Source of the DNA: Ginsengibacter hankyongi
Lineage (GTDB): Bacteria > Bacteroidota > Bacteroidia > Chitinophagales > Chitinophagaceae
DNA: 64,000 nucleotides
Direction: 5' to 3'
Assembly (NCBI RefSeq): GCF_008710285.1
Contig: NZ_VYQF01000001.1
Coordinates: 62,001 to 126,000, forward strand
The position numbers were made by a program, and so were the translations under genes. This document shows positions 18,232 through 26,812 of this stretch, piece after piece (positions within the stretch are counted from its first letter, which is position 1; each line of letters begins with the position of its first letter). The notes below the pieces were generated by a model. It had not been told where the DNA came from. It ran no database searches and saw nothing but the letters and a program-made list of their open reading frames with translations.

Positions 18232-18759
18232 ATGAAAACCATACTCATATTTGTTTCAACACTTGATGGTAAGGTAACAAAATGGGGAGCTTCTAATGTT
18301 AAGTTGTGGTCGTCTCACCAGGACCAGGATTATTATAAAAAGATTTTGAATGAATCGCAGCTTATTGTTATGGGGAGTAACACATTTAATGCTGACACAT
18401 TTAAGCCTTCGGCAGATCATCAGTTTATTATTATGACGGTACATCCTGATAAATATAAAAGTTTGGAAATTACTGGACAGATTGAATTTACAAACGAATC
18501 ACCTGTTGAGTTAATAGCCCGCTTTATAAGCAAGGGGCACAAGCATATATTGGTAGTTGGAGGACCGCATATTGCCACTTCATTTTTAAAAGAACAATTA
18601 ATTGATGAAGTATGGTTGACGATCGAACCTAAAATATTTGGAACAGGAGGTAATTTTGCAACAGAGATAAATCTGGATATCAATTTACATTTGATTCACT
18701 GCGAAAAAGTAAATGAACAGGGAACATTGATTACTAAATATGCAGTGTTGAAGAAATGA
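18232..18759 (+). CDS. Dihydrofolate reductase-like (RibD C-terminal) family protein
   Basis: A 175-residue RibD_C/DHFR-fold protein. It starts MKTILIFVSTLDGKVTKWG and has IVMGSNTFNAD, the nucleotide-binding VVGGPHIATSFL and VWLTIEPKIFGTG near the end. It would bind NADPH and reduce a pteridine- or pyrimidine-like substrate, but stand-alone members have mostly unknown substrates. It is 13 bases downstream of the DUF2945 gene and clearly co-transcribed. Confidence 0.88.
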   Translation: MKTILIFVSTLDGKVTKWGASNVKLWSSHQDQDYYKKILNESQLIVMGSNTFNADTFKPSADHQFIIMTVHPDKYKSLEITGQIEFTNESPVELIARFISKGHKHILVVGGPHIATSFLKEQLIDEVWLTIEPKIFGTGGNFATEINLDINLHLIHCEKVNEQGTLITKYAVLKK

Positions 18760-18844
18760 ATTGTATGGTTTCAAGAGTCTTCAATTATTGCATTCTCTCC
18801 TCACAGCAAATACAAAAATTTTTGAAAATAAAAAAGAAATTAAA

Positions 18845-19690
18845 ATGACAAAGCCAAATAATATACAACCTGAGAAAGGAAATTTATTGAACACAATTCA
18901 TCATAATGGTAAATTATTGGTGCTTCCAAACATCTGGGATCCTTTAGGGGCTATACTTTTGGAAAGTTTGGGTTATGCAGCTGTGGCTACTGCAAGCGCC
19001 TCCATCGCTTTTAGTAATGGCTATCCGGATGGAGAAAAAATTCCATTTAAAGAGCTGTTGCACATCCTGCGAAAAATAGTAAATAGTGTAACCATTCCCG
19101 TAACTGCTGATATTGAAAGTGGCTATGCAACAAATAGTGCTGGGCTCCAAGAAAACATTAAAATGCTCCTTGACGCAGGAATAGCCGGAATTAATTTTGA
19201 AGATACTAACAAGGAAGATAAAACAATTATTTCAATTGAAGCGCAATGTAAAAAGCTTAGCCTGATTAGAAATACAGCGTCGGGAATGGGAGTTTCTCTT
19301 TTTATCAATGCACGCACTGATGTGTATCTTAAAGCAAATGATTTATCGGATCAGGAAAAATTAGCTGAAACCATACTCCGGGGGAAGGCTTATAAAGATG
19401 CAGGTGCAGATGGTTTTTATCCAATTTTTCTTAAAGAAGAAACTGCGATGAAAAGCATAGTGAAAGAAGTAGGATTACCTGTAAATATTTTAATACTTCC
19501 GGGCATACCACGTTTTGAAGAACTACAGGATTTAGGTATAGCAAGAGTAAGTCTTGGTCCCGGCTTTTTAAAAATTGCTATCAATGCTATGAAAAATATT
19601 GCTGAAAAATTATTGCGTAATGAAGGGATGCAGGAAGTGACAGATAATCCTGTTACATCGGCGTATTTAAATACTTTAATTTCTAAATAA
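18845..19690 (+). CDS. Isocitrate lyase / PEP mutase family protein
   Basis: A 281-residue TIM-barrel protein of the PEP-mutase/isocitrate-lyase superfamily, with DIESGYA, GINFEDTNKED and FINARTDVYL, which carry the Mg-binding acidic residues. The KKCGH signature of true isocitrate lyase is absent, so it is more likely a C-C lyase or mutase acting on a small 2-oxo or hydroxy acid. The ATG at 18845 is preferred; the frame opens earlier at a TTG, but that extension has no family resemblance. It is the last gene of the run and is followed by a strong terminator. Confidence 0.88.
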   Translation: MTKPNNIQPEKGNLLNTIHHNGKLLVLPNIWDPLGAILLESLGYAAVATASASIAFSNGYPDGEKIPFKELLHILRKIVNSVTIPVTADIESGYATNSAGLQENIKMLLDAGIAGINFEDTNKEDKTIISIEAQCKKLSLIRNTASGMGVSLFINARTDVYLKANDLSDQEKLAETILRGKAYKDAGADGFYPIFLKEETAMKSIVKEVGLPVNILILPGIPRFEELQDLGIARVSLGPGFLKIAINAMKNIAEKLLRNEGMQEVTDNPVTSAYLNTLISK

Positions 19691-19714
19691 AACGGCTGAA
19701 CCGAAAGCCAATTG

Positions 19715-19740
19715 AAGACAGCGGTAACGTTGTCTTTTTT
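19715..19740 (+). terminator. Rho-independent terminator of the stress gene run
   Basis: A 9-base stem (AAGACAGCG with CGTTGTCTT, one G-U pair) closes on the tetraloop GTAA and is followed by a T-rich run that continues past 19740. It lies 25 bases after the stop of the PEP-mutase-like gene. Confidence 0.85.
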
Positions 19741-19813
19741 ATTTTTCAGGATCATTTAGAAACTATTATTTCACCGGATAGATGTGGTATAGTCTAATCT
19801 TTCAAACTGTTTT

Positions 19814-19870
19814 CTAATCACATTCTAACATTCCTTTAATATCAAACTAATGATCGGGGTATAATTTTGG
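19814..19870 (+). promoter_or_regulatory. Response-regulator operator array plus -7 promoter (copy 2)
   Basis: Half-sites start at 19814, 19825, 19836 and 19847 (CTAAT, CTAAC, TTAAT, CTAAT), again at an 11-base period. They are followed by TAATTTTG at 19862-19869. The distance from first half-site to -7 is the same as in copy 1 (48 bases). Much of the first and third repeat units and all of TATAATTTTGG are identical between copies, although the downstream genes are unrelated. It would direct transcription into the small frame at 19922. Confidence 0.75.
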
Positions 19871-19921
19871 GAACTGAAATAACAGGTATGTAATTGCATA
19901 CTTTTTTATTAGCTTTTTATA

Positions 19922-20116
19922 ATGAAAAACAGGAACTCAAAATTTAATAAGGTAAAATATTCTTTGTTGAGCAAACTCGGATCTATGTTTAATCTATCGT
20001 TTTCAAGCCATGAGCTGCTGGATGAGAAAATATTTAGTGTTGATGGAATTAAACGAAAAATATTGGTAGTGGAAGAAAACAATGGTTTAAATTCTTCATA
20101 CATCATACTCCTGTAA
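19922..20116 (+). CDS. Small hypothetical protein under the CTAAT-array promoter
   Basis: A 64-residue frame with an ATG start, 53 bases after the predicted -7 element. The sequence is basic at the N-terminus (MKNRNSKFNKVKYSLLSKL) and mixed thereafter, with no signal peptide or membrane helix and no family I recognise. Its only support is the strong promoter in front of it. The downstream sequence is a decayed fragment of another gene, so this frame may be real or may be the untranslated start of a small RNA. Confidence 0.45.
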   Translation: MKNRNSKFNKVKYSLLSKLGSMFNLSFSSHELLDEKIFSVDGIKRKILVVEENNGLNSSYIILL

Positions 20117-20285
20117 AATTCTTATTTCTGTCCCAACGGAAACCTTTTGCAGCCAAACTGAGGTGGTCATTTCACCCGGATGGTATATACCTTCTATGAT
20201 ACCGGTTGAGATGTGTTATTTAGGCTGGCAGGAATCTCTGGAAAAGTTAATGAAGTTAGTTGAGCCTGAGATCCCGGATATGTAA
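20112..20285 (+). pseudogene. C-terminal remnant of an SRPBCC (AHSA1-like) protein
   Basis: An open stretch without start codon translates to a 57-residue tail containing VVISPGWYIPSMIP and CYLGWQESLEKLMKLVEPEIPDM read in parts. This matches the C-terminal helix of SRPBCC/AHSA1-type ligand-binding proteins. The other two thirds of such a protein are missing upstream, where the small frame at 19922 lies instead. It is therefore a gene fragment left by deletion or rearrangement. Confidence 0.6.
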
Positions 20286-20556
20286 TGCGCACTTAAAAAG
20301 TGTGGAACCTCACCTCATCAATATTGATTTGAGAATCCATCATCGAGGATATATTGATTCGCTATCTAATGAATGATTTATTGTCATTAGGGATCGGTCG
20401 GTCTGCTCACTACAAACTTATAGAATATTTTCTAAGTGAAATTACAGTTTTCGCTACCACGAAATTCTGCAGGTAGCAGAAATTTGTAAACTACCCCATG
20501 AAAGACAATACCCATCAGCGCCTTATATTTTCCCCAAATTCCCGTATTTAAACACT
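20286..20556. other. Non-coding stretch before the PAS kinase
   Basis: No convincing frame is seen on either strand. Two small imperfect hairpins are present (around 20287-20304, and 20465-20481 with TTCTGC/GCAGAA), neither followed by a T-run. The kinase promoter is presumably here, but I could not identify a clear -7 element. Confidence 0.4.
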
Positions 20557-22515
20557 ATGAGAACCCTCCAAAACAAGATCAGTAAATTGCTGGGTAGCCG
20601 GAAAGGGGTGCTAAGCAATGATGTCGGCGGATTTTCCCAGCGCGAAGCGCTGCTGGCTGTCAGCGAAAATCTGAAAGTCAGCAACCGACGATTGAAAGAT
20701 GCCAACCGGGAACTCAATACTATCTTCAACAAAATAGACGAAGCGCTTTTTTCAGTAGACGTCGTCAATAATATAGTTACCCAGATGTCAATAGCATGCG
20801 AGAAAATTTCCGGCTATACTCCCCTGGAATTTAAGGCAGACTTCAACCTTGTAAGAAGAATAATAGATGATCCGCACAAATTTAGTAGCAGGAAGATCTG
20901 TTTGCAACTCATAAAAGGCGATGTAGTGGCAGGTATTTACCGGATTCGACGCCGCGATGAGGAAATGCGTTGGATTGAAGTAAAGATCATTCCTACGCTT
21001 GACGATGAAGGTGTCTTATACCGACTGGATGGAATTGCAAAAGATATTACTGACCAAAAATTGACTGCTGAAAAAAACAGGGAGACGGAGAGGCGCTACC
21101 GCCTCGTAAGCGAAAACCCGCTTTTGGGTATCGGCTGGTGCTCGACCGAAGGAAAACTCATCAATGCCAATGAAGCATTATGCAGCATGCTGGGATATAC
21201 CCGGGAGGAAATCGAAGGGAAACATTTTTGTGAATTTTCCTACGCGGAAGACCTTCATATAGAAAATCCGCTTTTTGAAAAAATACTGAATAAGGAAATT
21301 AACAATTACCAGGTAGAGAAAAGATATATAAGAAAAAACGAAGAGATTATCTGGGTACTGTTAAACCTGTCTTCTGTTTGGAAGGAAAACGGTGAAATCG
21401 ATTACTTTATCGGGATCGTGCAGGATATTAACCAAAGGAAAGAAGCAGAACAAAACCTGAAAGTAAGCTATGAAAGAATTGTAGCGAATGAAAATATGAT
21501 GAAGGCAGCCGAAGAACTGGCGCATTTTGGAAGCTGGGAGGCTATTTTGAAAACTAATATTACCAAATGGTCCGCAGGTACCTACCGCATCTTCGGCTAT
21601 GAACCAAACGTAATTCAACCTTCTCAGAATTTATTTATACAACACATTCACCCCGCAGATCGTGCAGGCGTTACGTTGTCTCTTGAGCAGGCTATTAAAG
21701 AACAGAAAATGCAAAAATTAAACTTCCGGATAATTGATGCCAAAGGTGCCGTGAAATACATTCATTCAGAATTAATAGTAGAATGTAGCCAGCAGGGAGA
21801 AACAATAAGACTGGTAGGATTCAACCAGGATGTCACAGAAAAAGTAAGGCTTGAAAACCGTCTTTTGGAAGAAAAAAGAAACCAGTTGCGGGAAGTTACA
21901 CAGGCAGTAATTACCACACAGGAAAATGAACGCACTTTCCTTGCAGGGGAATTGCATGATAACATTAATCCCACACTTGCCACCGCAAAGTTATATTTAG
22001 ACTGTGCAATTCAGGATGAGGGAGAACGAATCAACCGGTTACTTGAAAGCAAAGGATTTATCAATGATGCCATGAACGACATCCGGAAACTTTCCCGTTC
22101 ACTCGCGCCACCCTCTTTAGGTGAAAATAAATTAAGGGATGCGGTGGCTGACATAATTAAAAATATTGACCGGGTTCACCGGTTACAGTTTAATACTATC
22201 TGGGAAGGATTGGATGAACATTTCCTAAGTGAAAAACTTCAATTAGCTGTTTACCGGATTATCCAGGAACAATTCAATAACATTTTGAAATATGCAAGGG
22301 CGAAATCGGTAACACTGCATATCACGCAGCAGCCCGGAATCTTAAAAGTACGTATTAAAGATGATGGTGTCGGTTTCGACAAAGAGGTAAAAAGAAATGG
22401 CCTCGGGTTACGCAACATCAGTAACCGCGCCGCAGTATTCAACGGTAGCGCAACCGTTAACTCTCTACCGGGAGAAGGCTGTGAACTTCTTGTTACACTT
22501 ATGACACAATTGTAA
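20557..22515 (+). CDS. Three-PAS soluble sensor histidine kinase (HisKA_3 type)
   Basis: A 652-residue cytoplasmic kinase without membrane segments. A short coiled coil (about 1-55) is followed by three PAS/PAC units ending in DGIAKDITDQK, VQDINQRKEAEQ and NQDVTEKVRLENR. The NarX/DegS-type dimerisation box follows (ERTFLAGELHDNINPT, phosphoacceptor His about residue 468), then an HATPase domain with DDGVGFD and GLGLRNISNRA. Such kinases normally pair with a LuxR-type regulator, but none is encoded nearby, so it is an orphan here. The ligand or chromophore of the PAS domains cannot be read. Confidence 0.92.
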   Translation: MRTLQNKISKLLGSRKGVLSNDVGGFSQREALLAVSENLKVSNRRLKDANRELNTIFNKIDEALFSVDVVNNIVTQMSIACEKISGYTPLEFKADFNLVRRIIDDPHKFSSRKICLQLIKGDVVAGIYRIRRRDEEMRWIEVKIIPTLDDEGVLYRLDGIAKDITDQKLTAEKNRETERRYRLVSENPLLGIGWCSTEGKLINANEALCSMLGYTREEIEGKHFCEFSYAEDLHIENPLFEKILNKEINNYQVEKRYIRKNEEIIWVLLNLSSVWKENGEIDYFIGIVQDINQRKEAEQNLKVSYERIVANENMMKAAEELAHFGSWEAILKTNITKWSAGTYRIFGYEPNVIQPSQNLFIQHIHPADRAGVTLSLEQAIKEQKMQKLNFRIIDAKGAVKYIHSELIVECSQQGETIRLVGFNQDVTEKVRLENRLLEEKRNQLREVTQAVITTQENERTFLAGELHDNINPTLATAKLYLDCAIQDEGERINRLLESKGFINDAMNDIRKLSRSLAPPSLGENKLRDAVADIIKNIDRVHRLQFNTIWEGLDEHFLSEKLQLAVYRIIQEQFNNILKYARAKSVTLHITQQPGILKVRIKDDGVGFDKEVKRNGLGLRNISNRAAVFNGSATVNSLPGEGCELLVTLMTQL

Positions 22516-22538
22516 CGCCAATAAGGCCCTTCGAAAAG

Positions 22539-22563
22539 CCGTTAATAATTTAACGGGATTTTT
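22539..22563 (+). terminator. Rho-independent terminator of the PAS kinase gene
   Basis: A perfect 7-base stem (CCGTTAA with TTAACGG) around the loop TAAT is followed by GATTTTT. It lies 24 bases after the kinase stop codon. Confidence 0.75.
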
Positions 22564-22706
22564 GCTTGTTTTGAGACCGCGGAATTTTCAATTACTCAAA
22601 AAAGGCTCTTCTCGCTCCATGCCCCATGTTGTATAATTTTCCGGAAGCTTTTTTCTATGGCTTTCTGCCATTGCCGCTACACTATATATTTACTTTCTTT
22701 ATCAGG

Positions 22707-23129
22707 TTACTTTGTAATTAAATTTTTTACAGTATCCCAATATTCTTGGCCATAACTAATAAATATCTCCGCCCCGGCCGGAATATCTCTCATCGCTTCC
22801 ATAAAAACCCTTCCATTGTCTTCCACATACCTGACATTGTTAACTTTTCCTTTAGCCCTACCTAAACCAGTTGCATCATTGGCATACCGGGCTAAAGCAT
22901 TGGGGTGATCGGCGGCATCAATTACATGATCACTGTCCAGATAATAGAGGTACCTGTTTATAATTTTAGTGTCTTGTTCAATTTGCAAAATCCTGTTCCA
23001 GGTAGTAATTCTTCCAATGTATTCTATGATACGCACTCCCTTCCTAATAAGCACTTTAGTGAATAAACCTTTTCCGGCTGCGGGTATTCCAGATGTTTTT
23101 ATAAATAATTTTTTTTGTAATAAAGCCAT
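22707..23129 (-). CDS. SET-domain protein (putative protein-lysine methyltransferase)
   Basis: This 140-residue protein is a minimal SET domain. It has the N-terminal GKGLFTKVLIRKGVRIIEYIG strand (read in parts), the ARYANDATG block equivalent to the R-x-x-N-H-S motif of the SAM and active site, VNNVRYVEDNGRVFMEA, and the C-terminal GAEIFISYGQEYW that supplies the catalytic Tyr. It would transfer methyl from SAM to protein lysines. The His of N-H is replaced by Asp (ANDA), which is common in bacterial members. It is monocistronic, with no obvious partner nearby. Confidence 0.88.
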   Translation of the reverse strand: MALLQKKLFIKTSGIPAAGKGLFTKVLIRKGVRIIEYIGRITTWNRILQIEQDTKIINRYLYYLDSDHVIDAADHPNALARYANDATGLGRAKGKVNNVRYVEDNGRVFMEAMRDIPAGAEIFISYGQEYWDTVKNLITK

Positions 23130-23537
23130 AGAAACAAATTTAAATTAAAGTTTATTTTAAAAGCCAGTTTACTTGTAATGCTGTTTGTGCGTAGGTTTTA
23201 GCTTTTCGGATTGACCGTATCTACATGGAAATCATGATAACCCATTTTTGTCTAAGTACTTTTTTGTCAATACTCCACGCTTATGGGACTACGCTTCCAA
23301 GCCGATACATCGTGTCTCTCGCCTATTCGGTGGACGTGATGAACTGAATTTAATTGAATAAGTCTACGCAGGGTATGGTATAATTTATTCTATACCACAT
23401 GTGCCGTTTTAAATAATTTAATTGCAAGGAATATAACGGAAAGGAGTAAACGAAAATATGGGGTACTATTATTATTTGATTTTTTAAATTCCACACTTGC
23501 GTTCGTAGCATCTATAAGTCTCGTGTGTTGCGCCGTC
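23130..23537. other. Gene-free stretch with one palindrome
   Basis: No convincing coding frame is seen. An inverted repeat TGGTATA / TATACCA at 23376-23397 (8-base spacer) is the only structure noticed. It lies downstream of the kinase operon and upstream of the SET gene's 5' side. It could be a weak operator or a terminator-like stem; nothing decides. Confidence 0.35.
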
Positions 23538-24863
23538 CTAATTGACTATCATTTCAGGTGGAATCACTATACTGAAAACGGTGCCTTCCCCGTAAACGGA
23601 ACTCACTTTTATATCAAATCCGTGAAAGGTCGAAATGCTTTGGACAATAGATAGGCCCAGTCCATATCCCTCGCTGATTGCGTGACCGGACTTTTTGAAC
23701 CTGTTAAAAATTGTTCCGATTTCTCCCTCCCTGATACCTATGCCTGTATCTTTTAAGTACAGGATATAAGGTTCTCCCAGCACATAGTGGTCACTTAGAT
23801 CGATGGCCCCATTTTCTTTGTTATACCTTATCGAATTATTAATAAGGTTGTAGAGAAGTTGAAAAAACAAATCATGATTTACCTTCTGCAGTATCACCCC
23901 TTTCGTAATTTCATTTGTAAAACGAATCGATTTCGTCTCCAGCCGGTGGGAAAGCTCTTCCATAACCTCTATGGTCAAGTTTTGTACATTGACGGTATCA
24001 GCTTTAGCAAACTGGTCATTTTCAATCCGTGAAATATACAGCAGGGAATGTACAATTTTCTTAAGGCGGTTAACCGTTTTCATTACGGCTGATAACTTTT
24101 CCTGCAGCTCTTCACTAACATCTTCCTCCATCATCATGTTTTCTATATTGGTTTGCAGGATACTGATGGGAGTCATCAGTTCATGTGAAGCATTCGAAGT
24201 AAACTCCCTTTCTTTATCAAAAGCTTCATGTATTTTTTCCATCAGGCTAATGAGTGAACTATCCAGGAATTTGAAATCGGTTGTTGATGTTTTTACAGGT
24301 GATAACGGCTCCCTGAAAGGGAATTTCCGGTTCAGCAATTTGGTTCGGACGATCTTTGCAAGCGGCCTCAGCAACAAGTTCGTATATACTAGGTCCACAA
24401 CGATACTTAGCAGGATCAATCCAATTAAAATATAGAGCGTAAAGCGTTGCAAAAGACTATTGTATTCGCCTATAGTCGCGGTAGTTTTCCCAATTTCAAG
24501 AATATATTTTTTGTTATCGAAATTTAATTCGTGTATCAGTATCCTGTAATTTAGTGTGTCCTCTTCCACTATGCGGTGAGAAGTTTCTATTGTGTCCCGT
24601 AAATTATTATATGCAGGAACCAGCGAAATATACTCTTCCTTAAGCATAGTATAACTTGCATAAGCACTATCGCCCTGCAGATAATAATCCACTCCGTTTT
24701 TATCAATTACATTCAGCACCTTCTTCTTTTGTTGCCTCAGATAATAATTTGTGTACTGCGAACTGACTACGCTGACCAAAGAAGGAAGAAGTAATACAAA
24801 AAGTACCACTATCAACAGTTTGGAGAGCGTAATAAAAAGGGTCAGTTTAGTCAGCAGTTTCAA
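23538..24863 (-). CDS. Sensor histidine kinase, second two-component system
   Basis: A 441-residue membrane kinase with helices at about 9-32 and 140-163 and a periplasmic region of about 105 residues. The HisKA box is SNASHELMTPISILQ, followed by HATPase motifs NSIRYNKENG, KDTGIGI and GYGLGLSIVQSI. No clear HAMP domain is seen. It begins at TTG (24863), six bases after the regulator's stop and in the same frame as it; no ATG is available before the signal-anchor helix. It is the last gene of a five-gene operon with three exported proteins. Confidence 0.92.
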   Translation of the reverse strand: MKLLTKLTLFITLSKLLIVVLFVLLLPSLVSVVSSQYTNYYLRQQKKKVLNVIDKNGVDYYLQGDSAYASYTMLKEEYISLVPAYNNLRDTIETSHRIVEEDTLNYRILIHELNFDNKKYILEIGKTTATIGEYNSLLQRFTLYILIGLILLSIVVDLVYTNLLLRPLAKIVRTKLLNRKFPFREPLSPVKTSTTDFKFLDSSLISLMEKIHEAFDKEREFTSNASHELMTPISILQTNIENMMMEEDVSEELQEKLSAVMKTVNRLKKIVHSLLYISRIENDQFAKADTVNVQNLTIEVMEELSHRLETKSIRFTNEITKGVILQKVNHDLFFQLLYNLINNSIRYNKENGAIDLSDHYVLGEPYILYLKDTGIGIREGEIGTIFNRFKKSGHAISEGYGLGLSIVQSISTFHGFDIKVSSVYGEGTVFSIVIPPEMIVN

Positions 24864-24869
24864 GAGGTA

Positions 24870-25544
24870 TTATATTTTAATTTTATAACCGATACCCCGA
24901 AGGGTTTGTAACCAGTCCACAGGAGCATATGCGGTCATTTTTTTTCTGATATTTTTAATATGTACATCAATGTAGTTGGAATCATAATCATCATCTGAAA
25001 AGTTACCCCAGATATGTTCACTCAACTGTAGCCGCGTAAGGGGCCTGTTTTTGTGTAATACCATATAACTGAGCAAATCAAACTCTTTCCGTGATAAGTC
25101 AATTTCTTTTTCTTCGAAGCGCACCGCTCTTTTATTGAGGTCGATGTTAAAGTCCCCCAGTTCCAATACCGGGTCATTGTTGCCGGATTTTCGACGTGAA
25201 ATGGCCTGCATCCTCGATTGTAATTCCAACAATGAAAATGGCTTGGGAAGATAGTCGTCAGCGCCAAGATCGAGTCCTTTTATCCGGTCTTCCAGTTTAC
25301 CCCTTGCCGTTAGAATAATGTAAGAAGCATCAGGGCACATTTTCTTAGTGGCATTCAAAAGGTCGAGGCCATCACTATCGGGCAATCCCAGGTCGAGCAG
25401 GATAAAATCGTATGCATTTTCTATCATCAGGGTTCTCGCCTCTGCCGCAGTGAAGGCCGTATCGCATAGATAAAATGACTTCTCTAAAAAAACCTTTATT
25501 TCCCGGGTAAGCGTTCTTTCATCTTCAATGATCAATACTTTCAT
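24870..25544 (-). CDS. OmpR-family response regulator, second two-component system
   Basis: A 224-residue regulator: receiver domain with IEDERT, the phosphoacceptor in FILLDLGLPDSDGLD, the IILTARG switch and KPFSLLEL, then a winged helix with SRKEFDLLSYMV, DVHIKNIRKKM and LRGIGYKI. It starts four bases after the stop of the 288-residue exported protein, so regulator, kinase and exported proteins share one transcript. Autoregulation is likely: TTCAT repeats at an 11-base step lie just upstream of a -7 element at the operon promoter (27532-27572). Confidence 0.93.
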   Translation of the reverse strand: MKVLIIEDERTLTREIKVFLEKSFYLCDTAFTAAEARTLMIENAYDFILLDLGLPDSDGLDLLNATKKMCPDASYIILTARGKLEDRIKGLDLGADDYLPKPFSLLELQSRMQAISRRKSGNNDPVLELGDFNIDLNKRAVRFEEKEIDLSRKEFDLLSYMVLHKNRPLTRLQLSEHIWGNFSDDDYDSNYIDVHIKNIRKKMTAYAPVDWLQTLRGIGYKIKI

Positions 25545-25548
25545 GGTC

Positions 25549-26415
25549 TCAGAATTGGTAGTAAAAACTGAAAGTTAAAAAGGAATTTATTTTTCCTGCA
25601 CCCGCCTGTGCCTGCTTGCTTAATACCGATAACTGGTAAGCCGCTTCCAACACATAGTGCGCCCTGTTGTAGGCAATCGGGCATTTAAAATTATACGACA
25701 GTACATTGAAGGACGTGGTGGCGACCGTATCGGTAGTATTGGAAGAGGAGGAGCTGCCAAAAAGAGGATCCGTAAATATACCCAACACACTGTCACGCAG
25801 TTTTTGTTCTGTGAGATACGTTTTATAAAAATGTTGAGTACCTCCAACTACATCCGCCGAGGGACCGATCGTGATGATATCTTTATTCCCTATACTAAAA
25901 AGATTAATCATTTTAGAGAGGCCTCCGGTTACAAACGCATCACTGGTTTTCCCGAAAGCATAATCGCCGGTCAGCGTAGGTTTTATCCAACTATCGAATG
26001 AAAATACAATACTGGCATTATCTGCATTACCCGCCTGCAGCAATGGTGAATATTTGGGATAAAAACTATGGCTATAGCTTAAGTCGGTTGAAAATCTTTT
26101 GCCCACCTTAAAGTTGAATCCTGCACCGAGGCTCGCCGCTGATACGGTGGAACTATTTTCATTCAGGAGTTTATAGGTCTGGCCGGTAAAATAAAATCCC
26201 GAAGTAAGCTGGTAGTTGGCGGCTATGGCGGCATAAGGAGTGTTTACGGCTGACCGCTGCCCATAATAGCTAACGTTGTTGGAATAAACCGCCGCAAGGG
26301 TTAAGGTTGATTTGGCTGGCGTGCTTCCCGAAGCGTCATCGGCAGTACTATCGGTTTGCCCGAAACAAAATGGGCCGCTTATTGCCAATAGTGCAATTAA
26401 TAATAATGATTTCAT
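25549..26415 (-). CDS. Exported protein, probably an outer-membrane beta-barrel, unknown function
   Basis: The 288-residue product has a clear signal peptide (MKSLLLIALLAISGPFCFGQ). The mature part has alternating hydrophobic/polar strands and Gly/Ser/Thr/Tyr-rich turns, and it ends in an aromatic residue (SFLTFSFYYQF). Those are features of a small outer-membrane barrel. I recognise no family. It sits directly before the regulator and kinase genes, so it may be the sensed or regulated surface protein. Confidence 0.8.
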   Translation of the reverse strand: MKSLLLIALLAISGPFCFGQTDSTADDASGSTPAKSTLTLAAVYSNNVSYYGQRSAVNTPYAAIAANYQLTSGFYFTGQTYKLLNENSSTVSAASLGAGFNFKVGKRFSTDLSYSHSFYPKYSPLLQAGNADNASIVFSFDSWIKPTLTGDYAFGKTSDAFVTGGLSKMINLFSIGNKDIITIGPSADVVGGTQHFYKTYLTEQKLRDSVLGIFTDPLFGSSSSSNTTDTVATTSFNVLSYNFKCPIAYNRAHYVLEAAYQLSVLSKQAQAGAGKINSFLTFSFYYQF

Positions 26416-26433
26416 GAGGTTTTTTCTTTTGGT

Positions 26434-26757
26434 TTAGTGAAGTACCCTGATCACAGGTTTAATTATTTTTATGTTCGGTTTGATTATTTTAACAGGTTTT
26501 ATTTTTACCAACGGTACAGGTACCTGCTGCCTGCGGGCTTTTGGAACCGTTTTAATGGTCACCGCTCCGACGTCATCTTTTGTATCTTCATTAGGCTTTT
26601 GAGGTGGTGGTATAGTATCAGTTTGTATTAGGTGAATGGCAGCATGATTAAATAAAATTTTACCTGTAGGTTTACCACCGCATGCCCGCGCCCGGTTAGG
26701 CAGGCTCATCATAAAAATTATTCCAATAAAACATTCCAATATAAGTGCCCCTTTCAT
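26434..26757 (-). CDS. Small exported protein with KIKP/KIIKP repeats
   Basis: A 107-residue protein with an N-terminal hydrophobic signal (about 1-25). A middle section rich in Pro and Thr follows, and the C-terminus is built from the repeated unit K-I-(I)-K-P (KIKPVKIIKPNIKIIKP), ending IRVLH. Such Lys/Pro repeats are extended and strongly basic and could bind polyanions or the cell surface. No known family is recognised. It is 18 bases before the barrel-like gene in the same operon. Confidence 0.65.
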   Translation of the reverse strand: MKGALILECFIGIIFMMSLPNRARACGGKPTGKILFNHAAIHLIQTDTIPPPQKPNEDTKDDVGAVTIKTVPKARRQQVPVPLVKIKPVKIIKPNIKIIKPVIRVLH

Positions 26758-26812
26758 AATATTATTTTAAAACAGGTTTTGCAAAATAATTGCAAAACCT
26801 GCTATGGTATTC

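Noticed and set aside
20465-20481. Small hairpin TTCTGC / GCAGAA before the PAS kinase
   Set aside because: The stem is short and no T-run follows; it is expected by chance in this composition.
23376-23397. TGGTATA / TATACCA inverted repeat as a specific operator
   Set aside because: It is a single copy, not placed in front of any gene start; left only as a structural note.
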